A stretch of 64,000 nt of DNA from Enterobacteriaceae bacterium 4M9 (GCA_010092695.1 JAADJJ010000001.1:1240001-1304000), one strand, 5' to 3'; positions 7,120-16,904 are shown, counted from the first letter of the stretch. Notes: a model not told the origin generated them from the letters alone. Translations and numbers: made by a program.

Positions 7120-9993
7120 ATGACTCAGACCTTAAGCCAGCTGGAACACAGCGAAGCCTTTATCGACAGGCACATTGGTCCTACCCCGGAGCAGCAAAAG
7201 CAGATGCTCGACGCGGTGGGCGCAACTTCTCTTGATGCGCTGATTGCGCAGATTGTCCCGGCTGATATTCAGCTGGCGCAGCCGCCACAGACCGGCGAGG
7301 CTGCCACCGAATTTGCCGCACTGGCTGAGTTGAAAGCCATTGCGGGTCGCAACAAGCGTTTTAAATCTTATATCGGCATGGGCTACGCGGGCGTGCAAAC
7401 GCCGCCGGTTATTCTGCGCAACATGCTGGAAAACCCAGGCTGGTATACCGCGTATACACCGTATCAGCCGGAAGTCTCCCAGGGCCGCCTTGAGGCACTG
7501 CTTAACTTCCAGCAGCTTACGCTGGATTTAACTGGCATGGATCTCGCGTCTGCCTCGCTGCTCGACGAAGCGACCGCCGCCGCTGAAGCGATGGCGATGG
7601 CAAAGCGCATCAGCAAGCTCAAAAGCGCCAACCGTTTCTTTGTGGCGCAGGATATTCATCCGCAGACGCTGGACGTGGTGCGCACCCGCGCTGAAACCTT
7701 TGGCTTTGACGTAATTGTGGATGAGGCGCACAAAGCGCTCGACCATCAGGACCTGTTCGGCGTGTTGCTTCAGCAGGTGGGCACCACTGGTGAGGTTCAC
7801 GATTACAGCGCGCTAATCACCGAGCTGAAAAGCCGTAAAGTGGTCGTCAGCGTGGCGGCCGATATGATGGCGCTGGTGCTGCTGACGGCGCCGGGCAAGC
7901 AGGGCGCAGATATTGTCTTTGGCTCCGCGCAGCGTTTTGGTGTGCCGATGGGCTACGGCGGGCCGCACGCGGCGTTTTTTGCCGTCAGTGACGAACATAA
8001 ACGTGCGATGCCAGGGCGCATTATTGGCGTTTCCCGTGATGCAGCAGGTAACACCGCGCTGCGCATGGCGATGCAGACGCGCGAGCAGCATATTCGTCGT
8101 GAAAAGGCTAACTCCAACATCTGTACCTCGCAGGTACTGCTGGCGAATATTGCCGGGCTGTACGCGGTCTGGCACGGACCTGAAGGCCTCAAACGCATTG
8201 CTAACCGTATTCATCGCTTCACCGACATTCTGGCGGTGGGCCTGCAAAACAAAGGCCTGCATCTGCGCCATAGCAGCTGGTTCGACACGCTGTGTGTGGA
8301 AGTGGCTGACAAAGCCAGTGTGCTGGCACGTGCGCAAGCGCGCGAAATTAACCTGCGCAGTGACCTGCCGGGCGCAGTCGGCATCACGCTTGATGAAACC
8401 ACCACGCGCGAAGATGTGATTGCGCTGTTTGACGTGCTGTTGGGCGACGGTCATGGTCTGGACCCACAGACGCTCGATAAAGACGTGGCGCACGACAGCC
8501 GCTCTATTCCTCAGGCGATGCTGCGTGACGATGCCATCCTGGCGCATCCGGTGTTTAACAGCTACCACAGCGAAACCGAGATGATGCGCTACATGCACAG
8601 CCTTGAGCGCAAGGACCTGGCGTTGAACCAGGCCATGATCCCGCTTGGCTCCTGCACCATGAAGCTTAACGCCGCAGCGGAAATGATCCCCATTACCTGG
8701 CCGGAATTTGCCGAGCTGCATCCGTTCTGCCCGGCGAACCAGGCTGAAGGCTATCACCAGATGATTGCCCAGCTTTCGGAATGGCTGGTCAAACTCACCG
8801 GCTATGATGCGCTGTGCATGCAGCCGAACTCCGGTGCACAGGGCGAATACGCAGGCCTGTTGGCAATTCGTCGCTATCACGAGAGCCGCAATGAAGGGCA
8901 TCGCGATATCTGTCTTATCCCGAGTTCAGCGCACGGCACTAACCCGGCGTCTGCACAAATGGCGGGCATGCAGGTGGTGGTGGTGGCCTGTGATAAAGAC
9001 GGCAACATCGATCTCGCCGATCTGCGTGCTAAAGCCGAGCAGGCGGGCAGCCAGCTTTCCTGCATCATGGTGACTTACCCGTCCACCCACGGCGTGTATG
9101 AAGAAACCATTCGCGAAGCCTGCGAAGTGGTGCATGAGTTCGGCGGCCAGGTTTACCTGGACGGCGCAAACATGAACGCCCAGGTCGGCATTACCACGCC
9201 GGGCTTTATCGGCGCGGATGTGTCGCACCTTAACCTGCATAAAACGTTCTGTATCCCGCACGGCGGCGGCGGACCGGGCATGGGACCTATCGGCGTGAAA
9301 GCGCATCTGGCACCGTTTGTGCCGGGCCACAGCGTGGTGCAGATTGAAGATATGCTTACCACTCAGGGCGCGGTATCTGCGGCTCCGTTTGGCAGCGCAT
9401 CCATTCTGCCGATAAGCTGGATGTACATCCGCATGATGGGGGCGCAGGGGCTGAAAAAGGCAAGTCAGGTGGCAATCCTTAACGCCAACTACATTGCCAG
9501 CCGCCTGAAGGACGCCTGGCCGGTGCTGTACACCGGGCGCGACGGCCGCGTGGCCCACGAATGTATTCTTGACGTGCGCCCGCTCAAAGAGCAGACCGGC
9601 ATCAGCGAGCTGGATGTGGCCAAGCGCCTGATTGACTACGGCTTCCATGCGCCGACCATGTCATTCCCGGTTGCGGGTACGCTGATGGTGGAGCCAACGG
9701 AGTCTGAAAGTAAAGTCGAGCTGGACCGCTTTATTGACGCAATGCTGGCAATCCGTGCAGAAATCGATCGCGTGGCGAAAGGGGAGTGGCCGCTTGCGGA
9801 TAACCCGCTGGTGAACGCACCGCACACGCAGCAGGAGCTGGTAGCCGAGTGGGGCCATCCGTACAGCCGCGAGTTGGCGGTATTCCCGGCGGGCAGCAGT
9901 AACAAATACTGGCCGACCGTGAAGCGCCTTGATGATGTGTGGGGCGATCGCAATCTGTTTTGTTCCTGCGTGCCGATGAGCGAATATCAATAA
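7120..9993 (+). CDS. gcvP: Glycine dehydrogenase (decarboxylating), P protein
   Basis: GcvP is the PLP-dependent P component that decarboxylates glycine and passes the aminomethyl group to lipoylated GcvH. The product is 957 aa (E. coli 957) and contains both tandem halves of the family. The PLP lysine is K708 in HLNLHKTFC, followed by the glycine-rich IPHGGGGPGMGPIG. The C-terminus (FCSCVPM) is typical. The gene ends the gcvTHP operon, and a strong terminator follows about 25 bp downstream. Several long open frames on the opposite strand inside it are shadows. Confidence 0.97.
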   Translation: MTQTLSQLEHSEAFIDRHIGPTPEQQKQMLDAVGATSLDALIAQIVPADIQLAQPPQTGEAATEFAALAELKAIAGRNKRFKSYIGMGYAGVQTPPVILRNMLENPGWYTAYTPYQPEVSQGRLEALLNFQQLTLDLTGMDLASASLLDEATAAAEAMAMAKRISKLKSANRFFVAQDIHPQTLDVVRTRAETFGFDVIVDEAHKALDHQDLFGVLLQQVGTTGEVHDYSALITELKSRKVVVSVAADMMALVLLTAPGKQGADIVFGSAQRFGVPMGYGGPHAAFFAVSDEHKRAMPGRIIGVSRDAAGNTALRMAMQTREQHIRREKANSNICTSQVLLANIAGLYAVWHGPEGLKRIANRIHRFTDILAVGLQNKGLHLRHSSWFDTLCVEVADKASVLARAQAREINLRSDLPGAVGITLDETTTREDVIALFDVLLGDGHGLDPQTLDKDVAHDSRSIPQAMLRDDAILAHPVFNSYHSETEMMRYMHSLERKDLALNQAMIPLGSCTMKLNAAAEMIPITWPEFAELHPFCPANQAEGYHQMIAQLSEWLVKLTGYDALCMQPNSGAQGEYAGLLAIRRYHESRNEGHRDICLIPSSAHGTNPASAQMAGMQVVVVACDKDGNIDLADLRAKAEQAGSQLSCIMVTYPSTHGVYEETIREACEVVHEFGGQVYLDGANMNAQVGITTPGFIGADVSHLNLHKTFCIPHGGGGPGMGPIGVKAHLAPFVPGHSVVQIEDMLTTQGAVSAAPFGSASILPISWMYIRMMGAQGLKKASQVAILNANYIASRLKDAWPVLYTGRDGRVAHECILDVRPLKEQTGISELDVAKRLIDYGFHAPTMSFPVAGTLMVEPTESESKVELDRFIDAMLAIRAEIDRVAKGEWPLADNPLVNAPHTQQELVAEWGHPYSRELAVFPAGSSNKYWPTVKRLDDVWGDRNLFCSCVPMSEYQ

Positions 9994-10018
9994 TACTGCT
10001 ATGACTCAACACATGTGA

Positions 10019-10046
10019 AAGGGCGCTGCGGCGCCCTTCTTTTTTG
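10019..10046 (+). terminator. Intrinsic terminator of gcvTHP
   Basis: AAGGGCGC and GCGCCCTT form a stem with a 4-nt loop, followed by CTTTTTT. It lies just after the gcvP stop and just before the ygfF Shine-Dalgarno sequence. Confidence 0.85.
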
Positions 10047-10057
10047 CGGGAGGAAAC

Positions 10058-10792
10058 ATGGCAATTGCTCTGGTAACCGGTGCCAGTCGCGGCATTGGCC
10101 GTGCAACGGCGCTGCAACTGGCAAAAGAAGGCTATCGCGTCGCGGTGAATTATCACACCCACGCACAAGCCGCGCAGGAGGTGGTAGAGCAGATTCTGCG
10201 CTCAGGCGGCGACGCGTTTGCGGTACAGGCCGATATTGCTGATGAATCGCAGGTGATGCAGATGTTTGGCCGCATTGACAAGGAAGCACAGCCGTTGGTC
10301 GCCCTGGTTAACAATGCCGGTATTTTGTTTACGCAGTGCCGGGTTGAAGCCCTGAGCGCGCAGCGTATTAATCAGGTGCTGTCCACCAACGTTACCGGCA
10401 CCTTCCTGTGCTGCCGCGAGGCGATTAAGCGGATGGTGCCTCATCAACGTGGCGCTATCGTCAACGTGTCCTCGGCCGCAGCCAGGCTTGGTTCGCCGGG
10501 GGAATATGTTGACTATGCGGCATCAAAAGGCGCGGTGGATACGCTCACAACCGGCTTAGCGCTGGAAGTGGCAGCACAGGGCATACGCGTTAACGGCGTG
10601 CGGCCTGGGTTTATCTATACCGAAATGCACGCCAGCGGCGGTGAGGCCGGGCGCGTCGATCGCGTTAAATCGCAGTTGCCGATGCAGCGCGGCGGTCAGC
10701 CAGAGGAAGTGGCACAAGCGATTGCCTGGCTACTGAGCGATAAGGCTTCCTACGTGACCGGTAGTTTTATTGACCTTGCGGGAGGGAAGTAG
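10058..10792 (+). CDS. ygfF: SDR-family oxidoreductase YgfF
   Basis: This is a short-chain dehydrogenase/reductase of unknown substrate. The product is 244 aa (E. coli about 247). The NAD(P) site is VTGASRGIGRATAL at residues 6-19; NNAG is the structural motif; the catalytic Ser and Tyr-Lys are in VNVSSAAARL and YVDYAASKGA. The C-terminus SYVTGSFIDLAGGK is typical of 3-oxoacyl-ACP reductase-like SDRs. A GGGAGGAAAC Shine-Dalgarno sequence precedes the ATG. It seems to be monocistronic between two terminators. Confidence 0.9.
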   Translation: MAIALVTGASRGIGRATALQLAKEGYRVAVNYHTHAQAAQEVVEQILRSGGDAFAVQADIADESQVMQMFGRIDKEAQPLVALVNNAGILFTQCRVEALSAQRINQVLSTNVTGTFLCCREAIKRMVPHQRGAIVNVSSAAARLGSPGEYVDYAASKGAVDTLTTGLALEVAAQGIRVNGVRPGFIYTEMHASGGEAGRVDRVKSQLPMQRGGQPEEVAQAIAWLLSDKASYVTGSFIDLAGGK

Positions 10793-10958
10793 CGGGCGAT
10801 TGCTTTATGCCAGTGCACAGGGAACTGAGCTGCGGTTTTAATCTGCACGGGCGTGGCTTATCAGGCAGGCCTGAAAACAGGCGGCTTTGTTTATGGGATT
10901 GCAGGCAGATTTGCCTTCGAATATAAGCCTGCTGGGATGACGGATTTTCTGGTGATAA

Positions 10959-10987
10959 AAAAGCGGGCCTGTACGGCCCGCTTTTTG
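10959..10987. terminator. Bidirectional terminator between ygfF and the cytochrome peroxidase
   Basis: AAAAAGCGGGCC pairs with GGCCCGCTTTTT around a short loop. The A-run on one side and T-run on the other allow termination from both directions. It sits between the convergent ygfF (+) and yhjA-type gene (-). Confidence 0.85.
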
Positions 10988-10990
10988 TGG

Positions 10991-12382
10991 TTACTGCACC
11001 GGATACGGCGTGTAAACGCCGTTAAGCGTGTGCAGGAAGGCGACAATATCATCGACATCCTGCTGCGGTAAGCTGGTACCAACCTGATAGCGCAGCATCA
11101 GCTTCACGGCTTCATCCAGAGTCTCTACGTCGCCGCGGTGGAAATACGGTGCCGTCAGCGCCACGTTACGCAACGTCGGGACTTTCTGACGCAGTCTGTC
11201 GCGCGCCTCTTTGGTCACGTTCATGCGTCCAACGTCAACGTCGGTAACGGTGCCAAAAGCGAAGTCTTTTTTCAGCCCCAGCGGCTCAAAGGAGCGGCCG
11301 CCCATGATGGTGCCGGTATGACAGGTTGCGCACTTGTTTTCTTTAAACAACTGCCAGCCGTGTTTCTGCTGAGCCGTCAACGCGTTGTCGTCACCGCGCA
11401 GGTATTTATCAAACGGCGCGTTCGGGGTTATCAGCGTTTTTTCAAACTCGGCGATGGCATCGGTGATGGTCTCACCGGTAAAGCCCTGTGGGTAAACCGC
11501 TGTGAAATCCTGAGTGAGCACTGGATCCTGGCTCAGCTTACCGATGATTTGATCCCAGGATTCGGAGGCCATTTCAATTGGGTTAAGCGGTGGCCCACCG
11601 GCCTGTGCCTGCAACGTCGCGGCGCGACCGTCCCAGAACTGCTCAATGTTGAAGACGGCGTTAAACACGGTAGGTGCGTTGATAGGACCTACCTGGTCGC
11701 GTACGCCAAGCGAGGTTTTTCTGCCGTCCACGCCGCCCGCCCCAAGCTGGTGGCAGTTGGCGCACGAGATAGAGTTATCGCCTGACAAACGTGGGTCATG
11801 GTACAGGCGCTGGCCGAGTGCGACTTTCTGTGCGTTAACCGGCAGTGTCTGTGGGATAGGCTGGACTGGCTCATTACGGCGATTTTCTGCCATATCCGGC
11901 GTGGCGTAATACTTCAGGCGCTGATCTTTAATCCAGTTGAGCATGGCTTCACGTTCATCTGGGCTGATTTTGCCAGACCAGTGCAACGCGACGTAGCGTG
12001 TGGGTGGCATGGTTTCGTTAGCCATGACCCATTCAATTTTGGTCAAATCATCCTGCGGCGCAGGGCCATCTTTTAGCAGGCTTTGCTTGACCGGGTCGAG
12101 GTTAAAGGATTTATAGCCCAGAGACATATCGTAATCCATCAACTGCTTAGCGATGGGGAACGACGCGTAAAACGGCAGGTCAGAAGAGACGGTGTGACAG
12201 TAGTCGCAACCTTTCTCCCGCATAATACTCAGTACGCGATTGTTGGTTTCGGAGGCGGATTTTTCCGGCGGAGCGGCTTGCGCGCGCTGTTTATCGTGAT
12301 TCCAGACATAGCCCACTAATCCAAAATAGCATACGGCCGCGACGGCTAATGCCGATGCGCCCAGCTTCATCATTTTGCTCAT
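10991..12382 (-). CDS. yhjA: Three-haem cytochrome c peroxidase, YhjA/Ccp type
   Basis: This matches E. coli YhjA, a membrane-anchored periplasmic quinol-linked cytochrome c peroxidase that reduces hydrogen peroxide during anaerobic respiration. The product is 463 aa from the start at MSKMMKLG. It has one N-terminal membrane anchor and three CxxCH haem sites (CDYCH, CANCH, CATCH): the extra N-terminal haem domain plus the classic di-haem peroxidase. GGPPLNPIEMA and TAPYFHRGDVETL are family motifs. A start 30 codons further upstream is open but lacks a signal sequence at its N-terminus. In E. coli the gene sits far away beside gor/treF, so its position here is different. Confidence 0.92.
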   Translation of the reverse strand: MSKMMKLGASALAVAAVCYFGLVGYVWNHDKQRAQAAPPEKSASETNNRVLSIMREKGCDYCHTVSSDLPFYASFPIAKQLMDYDMSLGYKSFNLDPVKQSLLKDGPAPQDDLTKIEWVMANETMPPTRYVALHWSGKISPDEREAMLNWIKDQRLKYYATPDMAENRRNEPVQPIPQTLPVNAQKVALGQRLYHDPRLSGDNSISCANCHQLGAGGVDGRKTSLGVRDQVGPINAPTVFNAVFNIEQFWDGRAATLQAQAGGPPLNPIEMASESWDQIIGKLSQDPVLTQDFTAVYPQGFTGETITDAIAEFEKTLITPNAPFDKYLRGDDNALTAQQKHGWQLFKENKCATCHTGTIMGGRSFEPLGLKKDFAFGTVTDVDVGRMNVTKEARDRLRQKVPTLRNVALTAPYFHRGDVETLDEAVKLMLRYQVGTSLPQQDVDDIVAFLHTLNGVYTPYPVQ

Positions 12383-12545
12383 TGTAGTTATCCCTTCATA
12401 GGCGAAAGTGCTGACAAAATCAGCAATCGCATAATGCAGGGTTAAAAACGAGAACTCGTTGACGGTCGTCAAAGAACAGGAATGATTAGACCTATTAATG
12501 AGATAGGTTTCATCAATGTAAGGATTTCCTTATTTAACAGCAGGA

Positions 12546-12571
12546 TAAAAAAGGCCGCGTTATACGCGGCC
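12546..12571 (-). terminator. Terminator of bglA
   Basis: On the minus strand, GGCCGCG and CGCGGCC form a stem with a 5-nt loop, followed by TTTTTT. It lies just after the bglA stop codon. Confidence 0.8.
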
Positions 12572-12579
12572 CTGTAAAA

Positions 12580-14028
12580 CTAAAGTGATTCGCCGTTAGA
12601 GGCAATGACCTGCTTGTACCAGTTGAAGCTCTTCTTACGTGAGCGCGACATATCGCCCGTGCCGTCATCATGCTTGTTCACATAAATAAAGCCGTAGCGC
12701 TTGCTGTACTGGCCGGTGGTGAAAGATACGCAGTCGATACAGCCCCACGGCGTGTAGCCCATCAGGTCAACGCCGTCCCAGGTGACTGCTTTCATCATTT
12801 CTTCAACGTGGGCGCGCAGGTAATCAATGCGGTAGTCATCATTGATGCTGCCATCAGCTTCAACCTTGTCGATAGCGCCAAAACCATTTTCGACGATAAA
12901 CAGCGGTTTCTGGTAGCGCTCATACAGCTCACACATGGCGTAACGCAGGCCAACCGGGTCAATCTGCCAGCCCCAGTCGGAGGCCTTCACGTGCGGGTTC
13001 GGGACGCTGCCTTCAAAGCCGGAAATCGCATCACCGCTGCCGCCTTCGGCCTTCACCGCGTTGGTCATGTAATAGCTAAAGCCAAGATAATCACAGGTGC
13101 CTTCGCGCAGAACCGCTTCGTCACCGGGTTCCATCACGATGTTAAAGCCGCGGCGCTCCCATTCATTTAGCACGTAAGACGGGTAATAACCGCGCAGCTG
13201 CACGTCGGTAAAGACATAGCGCTCGCGCATGGACTCCTGAGCGAACATGATATCTTCTGGCTTACAGGAGTACGGATACAGCGGCACCATCGCCAGCATA
13301 CAGCCGACCTGCATTTGCGGGTTGATGCGGCGTGCAATTTTCACCGCCATGGCGCTTGCAACAAACTGGTGGTGCAGCACCTGGTACATGGTTTCTTCAG
13401 GATTGCTGTGCTCGGTATACACAACGCCGGAGCAGCAGTAGCCAAACAGCGGCGCGCGCCAGTTGCGCTGGTTATTGATTTCGTTGAACGTCATCCAGTA
13501 TTTGACTTTGTGCTTGTAGCGCTCGAACACCACTTCTGAGAAGCGCACAAAGAAATCAACCACTTTCCGGTTGGTCCAGCCGCCGTATTCCTGCACCAGG
13601 TGCAGCGGCATTTCAAAATGCGAGAGCGTAATAACCGGCTCAATGTTGTACTTCAGAAGTTCGTCGAACATGTCGTCATAAAACTTAAGCCCTTCTTCGT
13701 TTGGCTCATGTTCGTCGCCTTTCGGGAAAATACGCGTCCAGGCAATTGAGGTGCGAAAGCACTTGAAGCCCATTTCGGCAAACAGCTTGATGTCTTCTTT
13801 GTAGTGGCTGTAAAAATCGCTGGCGAGATGGTTGGGATAATATTTGCCAGGAATGACTTTATCGGTGATTTCACGCGGTACACCGTGAGCGCCGCCGGTC
13901 AGCACGTCGCAAATGCTTGGGCCTTTGCCACCCTGATCCCAGCCGCCTTCAACCTGATGCGCCGCTACTGCGCCGCCCCAGAGAAAATCTTTCGGAAGCG
14001 TTAATTTTTTCATATTCGTCATTCTCAT
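12580..14028 (-). CDS. bglA: 6-phospho-beta-glucosidase BglA
   Basis: BglA is a family 1 glycoside hydrolase that splits phosphorylated beta-glucosides such as salicin- or arbutin-6-phosphate after PTS uptake. The product is up to 482 aa (E. coli 479) and very similar along its length. The acid/base Glu is in TFNEINN and the nucleophile Glu in IVENGFG; the family signature FLWGGAVAAHQVEGG is at the N-terminus. There are three nearby ATGs (14028, 14022, 14013), none with a strong Shine-Dalgarno sequence; the true start may be the inner one. No PTS transporter gene lies beside it, so its substrate must be imported by systems elsewhere. An RpiR-type regulator lies upstream. Confidence 0.95.
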   Translation of the reverse strand: MRMTNMKKLTLPKDFLWGGAVAAHQVEGGWDQGGKGPSICDVLTGGAHGVPREITDKVIPGKYYPNHLASDFYSHYKEDIKLFAEMGFKCFRTSIAWTRIFPKGDEHEPNEEGLKFYDDMFDELLKYNIEPVITLSHFEMPLHLVQEYGGWTNRKVVDFFVRFSEVVFERYKHKVKYWMTFNEINNQRNWRAPLFGYCCSGVVYTEHSNPEETMYQVLHHQFVASAMAVKIARRINPQMQVGCMLAMVPLYPYSCKPEDIMFAQESMRERYVFTDVQLRGYYPSYVLNEWERRGFNIVMEPGDEAVLREGTCDYLGFSYYMTNAVKAEGGSGDAISGFEGSVPNPHVKASDWGWQIDPVGLRYAMCELYERYQKPLFIVENGFGAIDKVEADGSINDDYRIDYLRAHVEEMMKAVTWDGVDLMGYTPWGCIDCVSFTTGQYSKRYGFIYVNKHDDGTGDMSRSRKKSFNWYKQVIASNGESL

Positions 14029-14565
14029 TCAGATTCTGTAAATATTATTCAGCCTGTTACGCTGCTACAGAGATATTAATGGGGTATGGCATGAGTCTAT
14101 CAAATAAATATTAAAAGTCACGATATAACAAATAGCATGGCGAGTGACTTGTCACATATATAAAACAGCTTGTTACAGCAAGGCCCTTTGTAGCGTCAAC
14201 CCGTTATTGTTATGTGTGGTGATAACAGATGTTGAAAGGGACGTTGATATCTGGCGGCTGCGTGGAGCGCCTTTGTGAATCCTGACATCAAATGATGTTT
14301 ATCGTGGTTAAGAAAATAGAGGTTGATTATCTTTTTGTAATTTATGGTGTTTTTATATGGTGGTTATTTGTGGTGAGGTTTTAATTATCATGGTTAAATG
14401 TTTAACGTTTGGGCGGTAATTTTTAAATGTCATGACTTACTTATTCAGGTGGTGTTTTATTGTGGTTTTTGTTTTTAATAATTCAGCCATGCCGGTAAGA
14501 TTTAAAAATCAATAAAAGGTTCCCGTACCAACCTGTGAATTCAATGTCATCGCATTACTGAATTA
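14029..14565. other. AT-rich intergenic region upstream of bglA
   Basis: This 537-bp stretch without a supported gene lies between bglA and the RpiR-type regulator, both on the minus strand. It is much more AT-rich than its surroundings and must hold the bglA promoter near its left end. I see no repeat, tRNA or convincing small gene. The composition suggests H-NS or Crp control, which is inference. Confidence 0.5.
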
Positions 14566-15303
14566 TTATTCAGTCTGGCGTAAGCGGTTTGCCAGGCGTC
14601 GGCCAAGGGCTTCCAGAATATATACCACCGGAATTTGGGTGGTTATGTCGTATACACCGGCCACGCGCGTCTGTGGTAAATGCCAGGAGAGATTAAAATC
14701 GGCCAGTTTTGCCAGTGCCGAGCCTTCATGCGCGGTAATGGAGAGCACTTTACAGTGGTGCAGGCTGAACTGGCTGGCAAAACGTAATATTTCAGCGGTC
14801 TCGCCAGAGACTGACAGCACGATAGCCAGCGCATTCTTTGCCATATCGCTGGTTACCGGAAAATACGGGTCGTCGATATGATTGCTGAATTTACCGACGT
14901 TTGAGAAAAACCGTGCGCCGTATTTTGCCAGCGCGCCTGAAGTGCCTGCCCCGACAAAAATAATACGCTCGGAGGAGACAATAATATCAATGGCATCATC
15001 CAGTAGCGCTTCAAATTCAGCGTTATTCACGCTTTTAAAGAAGCTGATTATCTCCCCTGCGCCGAAGTTATCCTGCTGCGTTTCGTTTTGCTCCAGATAG
15101 AGTTTAAAACGCACGCGAAACTCAGAATAACCGTCACAGTTCAGCTTGCGACAAAAACGCAGCACGGTAGTTGTCGACACGCCCGAGGCTTCTGCCAGCT
15201 CGCGTATGGTCATGTACATGACTTTGTCGCGGTTTTTAATGATGAAGTTATAAACCGACATTTCCAGATTGTTCAGGCTGGCGATAGCGGCATGGGTGAA
15301 CAT
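14566..15303 (-). CDS. RpiR-family transcriptional regulator (HTH + SIS)
   Basis: This is a cytoplasmic DNA-binding regulator of about 246 aa from the start MFTHAAIASLNN. The N-terminal RpiR helix-turn-helix is seen as MTIRELAEASGVSTTTVLRFCRKL. The C-terminal half is a SIS phosphosugar-binding domain (IIFVGAGTSGALAKYGARFF, then AIVLSVSGETAEI). Such proteins sense sugar phosphates and usually control neighbouring sugar catabolism. The nearest candidate target is bglA downstream on the same strand, so regulation of beta-glucoside use is a reasonable inference. A longer start 15 codons upstream is open but less likely. Confidence 0.85.
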   Translation of the reverse strand: MFTHAAIASLNNLEMSVYNFIIKNRDKVMYMTIRELAEASGVSTTTVLRFCRKLNCDGYSEFRVRFKLYLEQNETQQDNFGAGEIISFFKSVNNAEFEALLDDAIDIIVSSERIIFVGAGTSGALAKYGARFFSNVGKFSNHIDDPYFPVTSDMAKNALAIVLSVSGETAEILRFASQFSLHHCKVLSITAHEGSALAKLADFNLSWHLPQTRVAGVYDITTQIPVVYILEALGRRLANRLRQTE

Positions 15304-15373
15304 CGACACAGTGCAGTCCTTTAGAGTTTTAAAAACATGCTGACACAAGTGTGCTTCATCGGCACAGCTAATG

Positions 15374-15982
15374 TTAGCGCAGCCAGCCTTTTTGTTGTGC
15401 CAGATGCAGTTCGCTTTCTACATGCTGCCACAGCGCGGGCAAGGTTTCGCCCACGTGGGCGTTGCGCGCCAGCACCTGCTCCAGTGAAATGCCGTTTTCA
15501 CGCCAGCTTTGCCCCTCGTTATGAAGGTTTTGCAGTACCGGCAGGATCCTGTCTATTGCACCGGCAAAGCGGGCATCGGCGGTCGTTGCGGCCTCATATT
15601 CGAGCCAGAGCTGCAAAAAAGATTCGGCCTGCGGCGCTGGCAGCATATTAAACAGGCGGTGAGCGGCCTGTGTTTCTTTCAGGGCAACGGCCTCGCGTGC
15701 GGCCAAATCGTAAACCAACACATCGCCAACGTCGATTTCGACAATATCATGCAGCAATGCCATTTGAATGACGCGGGTGATATCAACGTCTGAGGGGGCA
15801 AACGGTTGTAGGCTCATCGCTGCCATCGCAAAGTGCCAGCTATGCTCGGCAGAGTTTTCATGGCGGCCATTACCGATAAGGCGCGTGCGGCGCTCAACGC
15901 GCTTGAGTTTATCCAGCTCCATTAAAAAAGCCACGATAGCGTGCAGCGAATCCTGTCTGGCGTCGCCTGTCTTTGCCGACAT
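15374..15982 (-). CDS. HD-domain phosphohydrolase (YfbR-like, HD_3)
   Basis: This is a 202-aa cytoplasmic protein with an HD phosphohydrolase domain. The metal-binding residues are visible in HENSAEHSWHFAMAAM and LLHDIVEIDVGD, the pattern of the HD_3 family that includes the 5'-deoxynucleotidase YfbR. A nucleotide phosphatase role is likely, but the substrate is unknown. I use the MSAKTGDARQD start, preceded by CAGGAGATTC; 14 upstream codons are also open. It is transcribed in the same direction as the RpiR gene, with about 70 bp between them. Confidence 0.8.
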   Translation of the reverse strand: MSAKTGDARQDSLHAIVAFLMELDKLKRVERRTRLIGNGRHENSAEHSWHFAMAAMSLQPFAPSDVDITRVIQMALLHDIVEIDVGDVLVYDLAAREAVALKETQAAHRLFNMLPAPQAESFLQLWLEYEAATTADARFAGAIDRILPVLQNLHNEGQSWRENGISLEQVLARNAHVGETLPALWQHVESELHLAQQKGWLR

Positions 15983-16219
15983 GGTTGAATCTCCTGTTGA
16001 ACTGCGGGCTAATTGGGCTGCCACTCGGCAGAGCTGCGGTGAGGCCGCAGAGTTCTTTACGTTGGCTCTTAGCTTACGGGTGTACTGAATAAAGCCACTA
16101 TCGTAAGGCGTTTACAACTGGATGCATAAATTTTTTAGCGAACAGGTGTTCACTGAAATCATTCTCAGTTAGGCTGGTATCGATTGTGTTTTTTATCATC
16201 ATCACCCCGGAGTCTCACT

Positions 16220-16873
16220 ATGGTTCGCAAACCGTTAATTGCACAGGGATATACACTGGCAGAAGAAATCGCCAACAGCATCAGCCACGGTGTTGGGCTG
16301 GTGTTTGGTATTGTCGGGCTGGTGCTGCTACTGGTACAGGCTGCAGATACCAATGCGGGTGCAATGGCTATTACCAGTTACAGTCTTTATGGCGGCAGCA
16401 TGATTCTGCTGTTTCTGGCCTCCACGCTGTATCACGCCATCCCTCATGAGCGTGCGAAACGCTGGTTAAAAAAGTTTGACCACTGCGCAATATATTTACT
16501 GATTGCCGGGACTTATACCCCATTTTTGCTGGTTGGATTGCATTCTCCGCTAGCCAAAGGGTTGATGATTGTTATCTGGAGCCTGGCGCTGCTTGGGATT
16601 CTGTTCAAGCTCACCGTGGCTCACCGCTTCAAAGTTCTGTCGCTGGTGACCTACCTTGTGATGGGCTGGCTCTCTCTTATTGTTGTTTATCAACTGGCAA
16701 CCAAGCTTGATATTGGCGGTGTGACGCTGCTTGCCGTTGGCGGTGTGGTTTACTCGCTGGGCGTGATTTTCTATGTCTGTAAGCGCATTCCTTACAACCA
16801 CGCTATATGGCACGGCTTTGTGCTGGGCGGCAGCGTGTGCCACTTCCTTGCAATCTACCTTTACGTCCGGTAA
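16220..16873 (+). CDS. trhA: TrhA/YqfA, haemolysin III family membrane protein
   Basis: This is an inner-membrane protein of the PAQR/HlyIII family with seven predicted transmembrane helices. The E. coli protein TrhA (YqfA) affects membrane-lipid homeostasis. The product is 217 aa from MVRKPLIAQGY (E. coli 219). Family residues are seen in SISHGVGLVFG, STLYHAIPHE, FDHCAIYLLIAGTYTPF and the C-terminal HAIWHGFVLGGSVCHF, whose Ser/His/Asp residues form the metal site. The ATG at 16220 has GGAG upstream and matches E. coli, so the 12 codons further upstream are not used. Confidence 0.93.
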   Translation: MVRKPLIAQGYTLAEEIANSISHGVGLVFGIVGLVLLLVQAADTNAGAMAITSYSLYGGSMILLFLASTLYHAIPHERAKRWLKKFDHCAIYLLIAGTYTPFLLVGLHSPLAKGLMIVIWSLALLGILFKLTVAHRFKVLSLVTYLVMGWLSLIVVYQLATKLDIGGVTLLAVGGVVYSLGVIFYVCKRIPYNHAIWHGFVLGGSVCHFLAIYLYVR

Positions 16874-16876
16874 GTC

Positions 16877-16898
16877 CACTCCCGCCTGGGCGGGAGTG
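16877..16898. terminator. Perfect stem-loop between convergent trhA and ygfZ
   Basis: CACTCCCGCC and GGCGGGAGTG form a 10-bp stem with a 2-nt spacer. There is no strong T-run on either side, so it may be a weak bidirectional terminator or an mRNA 3' end stabiliser. Confidence 0.55.
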
Positions 16899-16904
16899 TA
16901 TGGG

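Noticed and set aside
7813..8901. Long open frame (362 codons) on the minus strand
   Set aside because: It lies entirely inside gcvP, an effect of GC-rich codon use.
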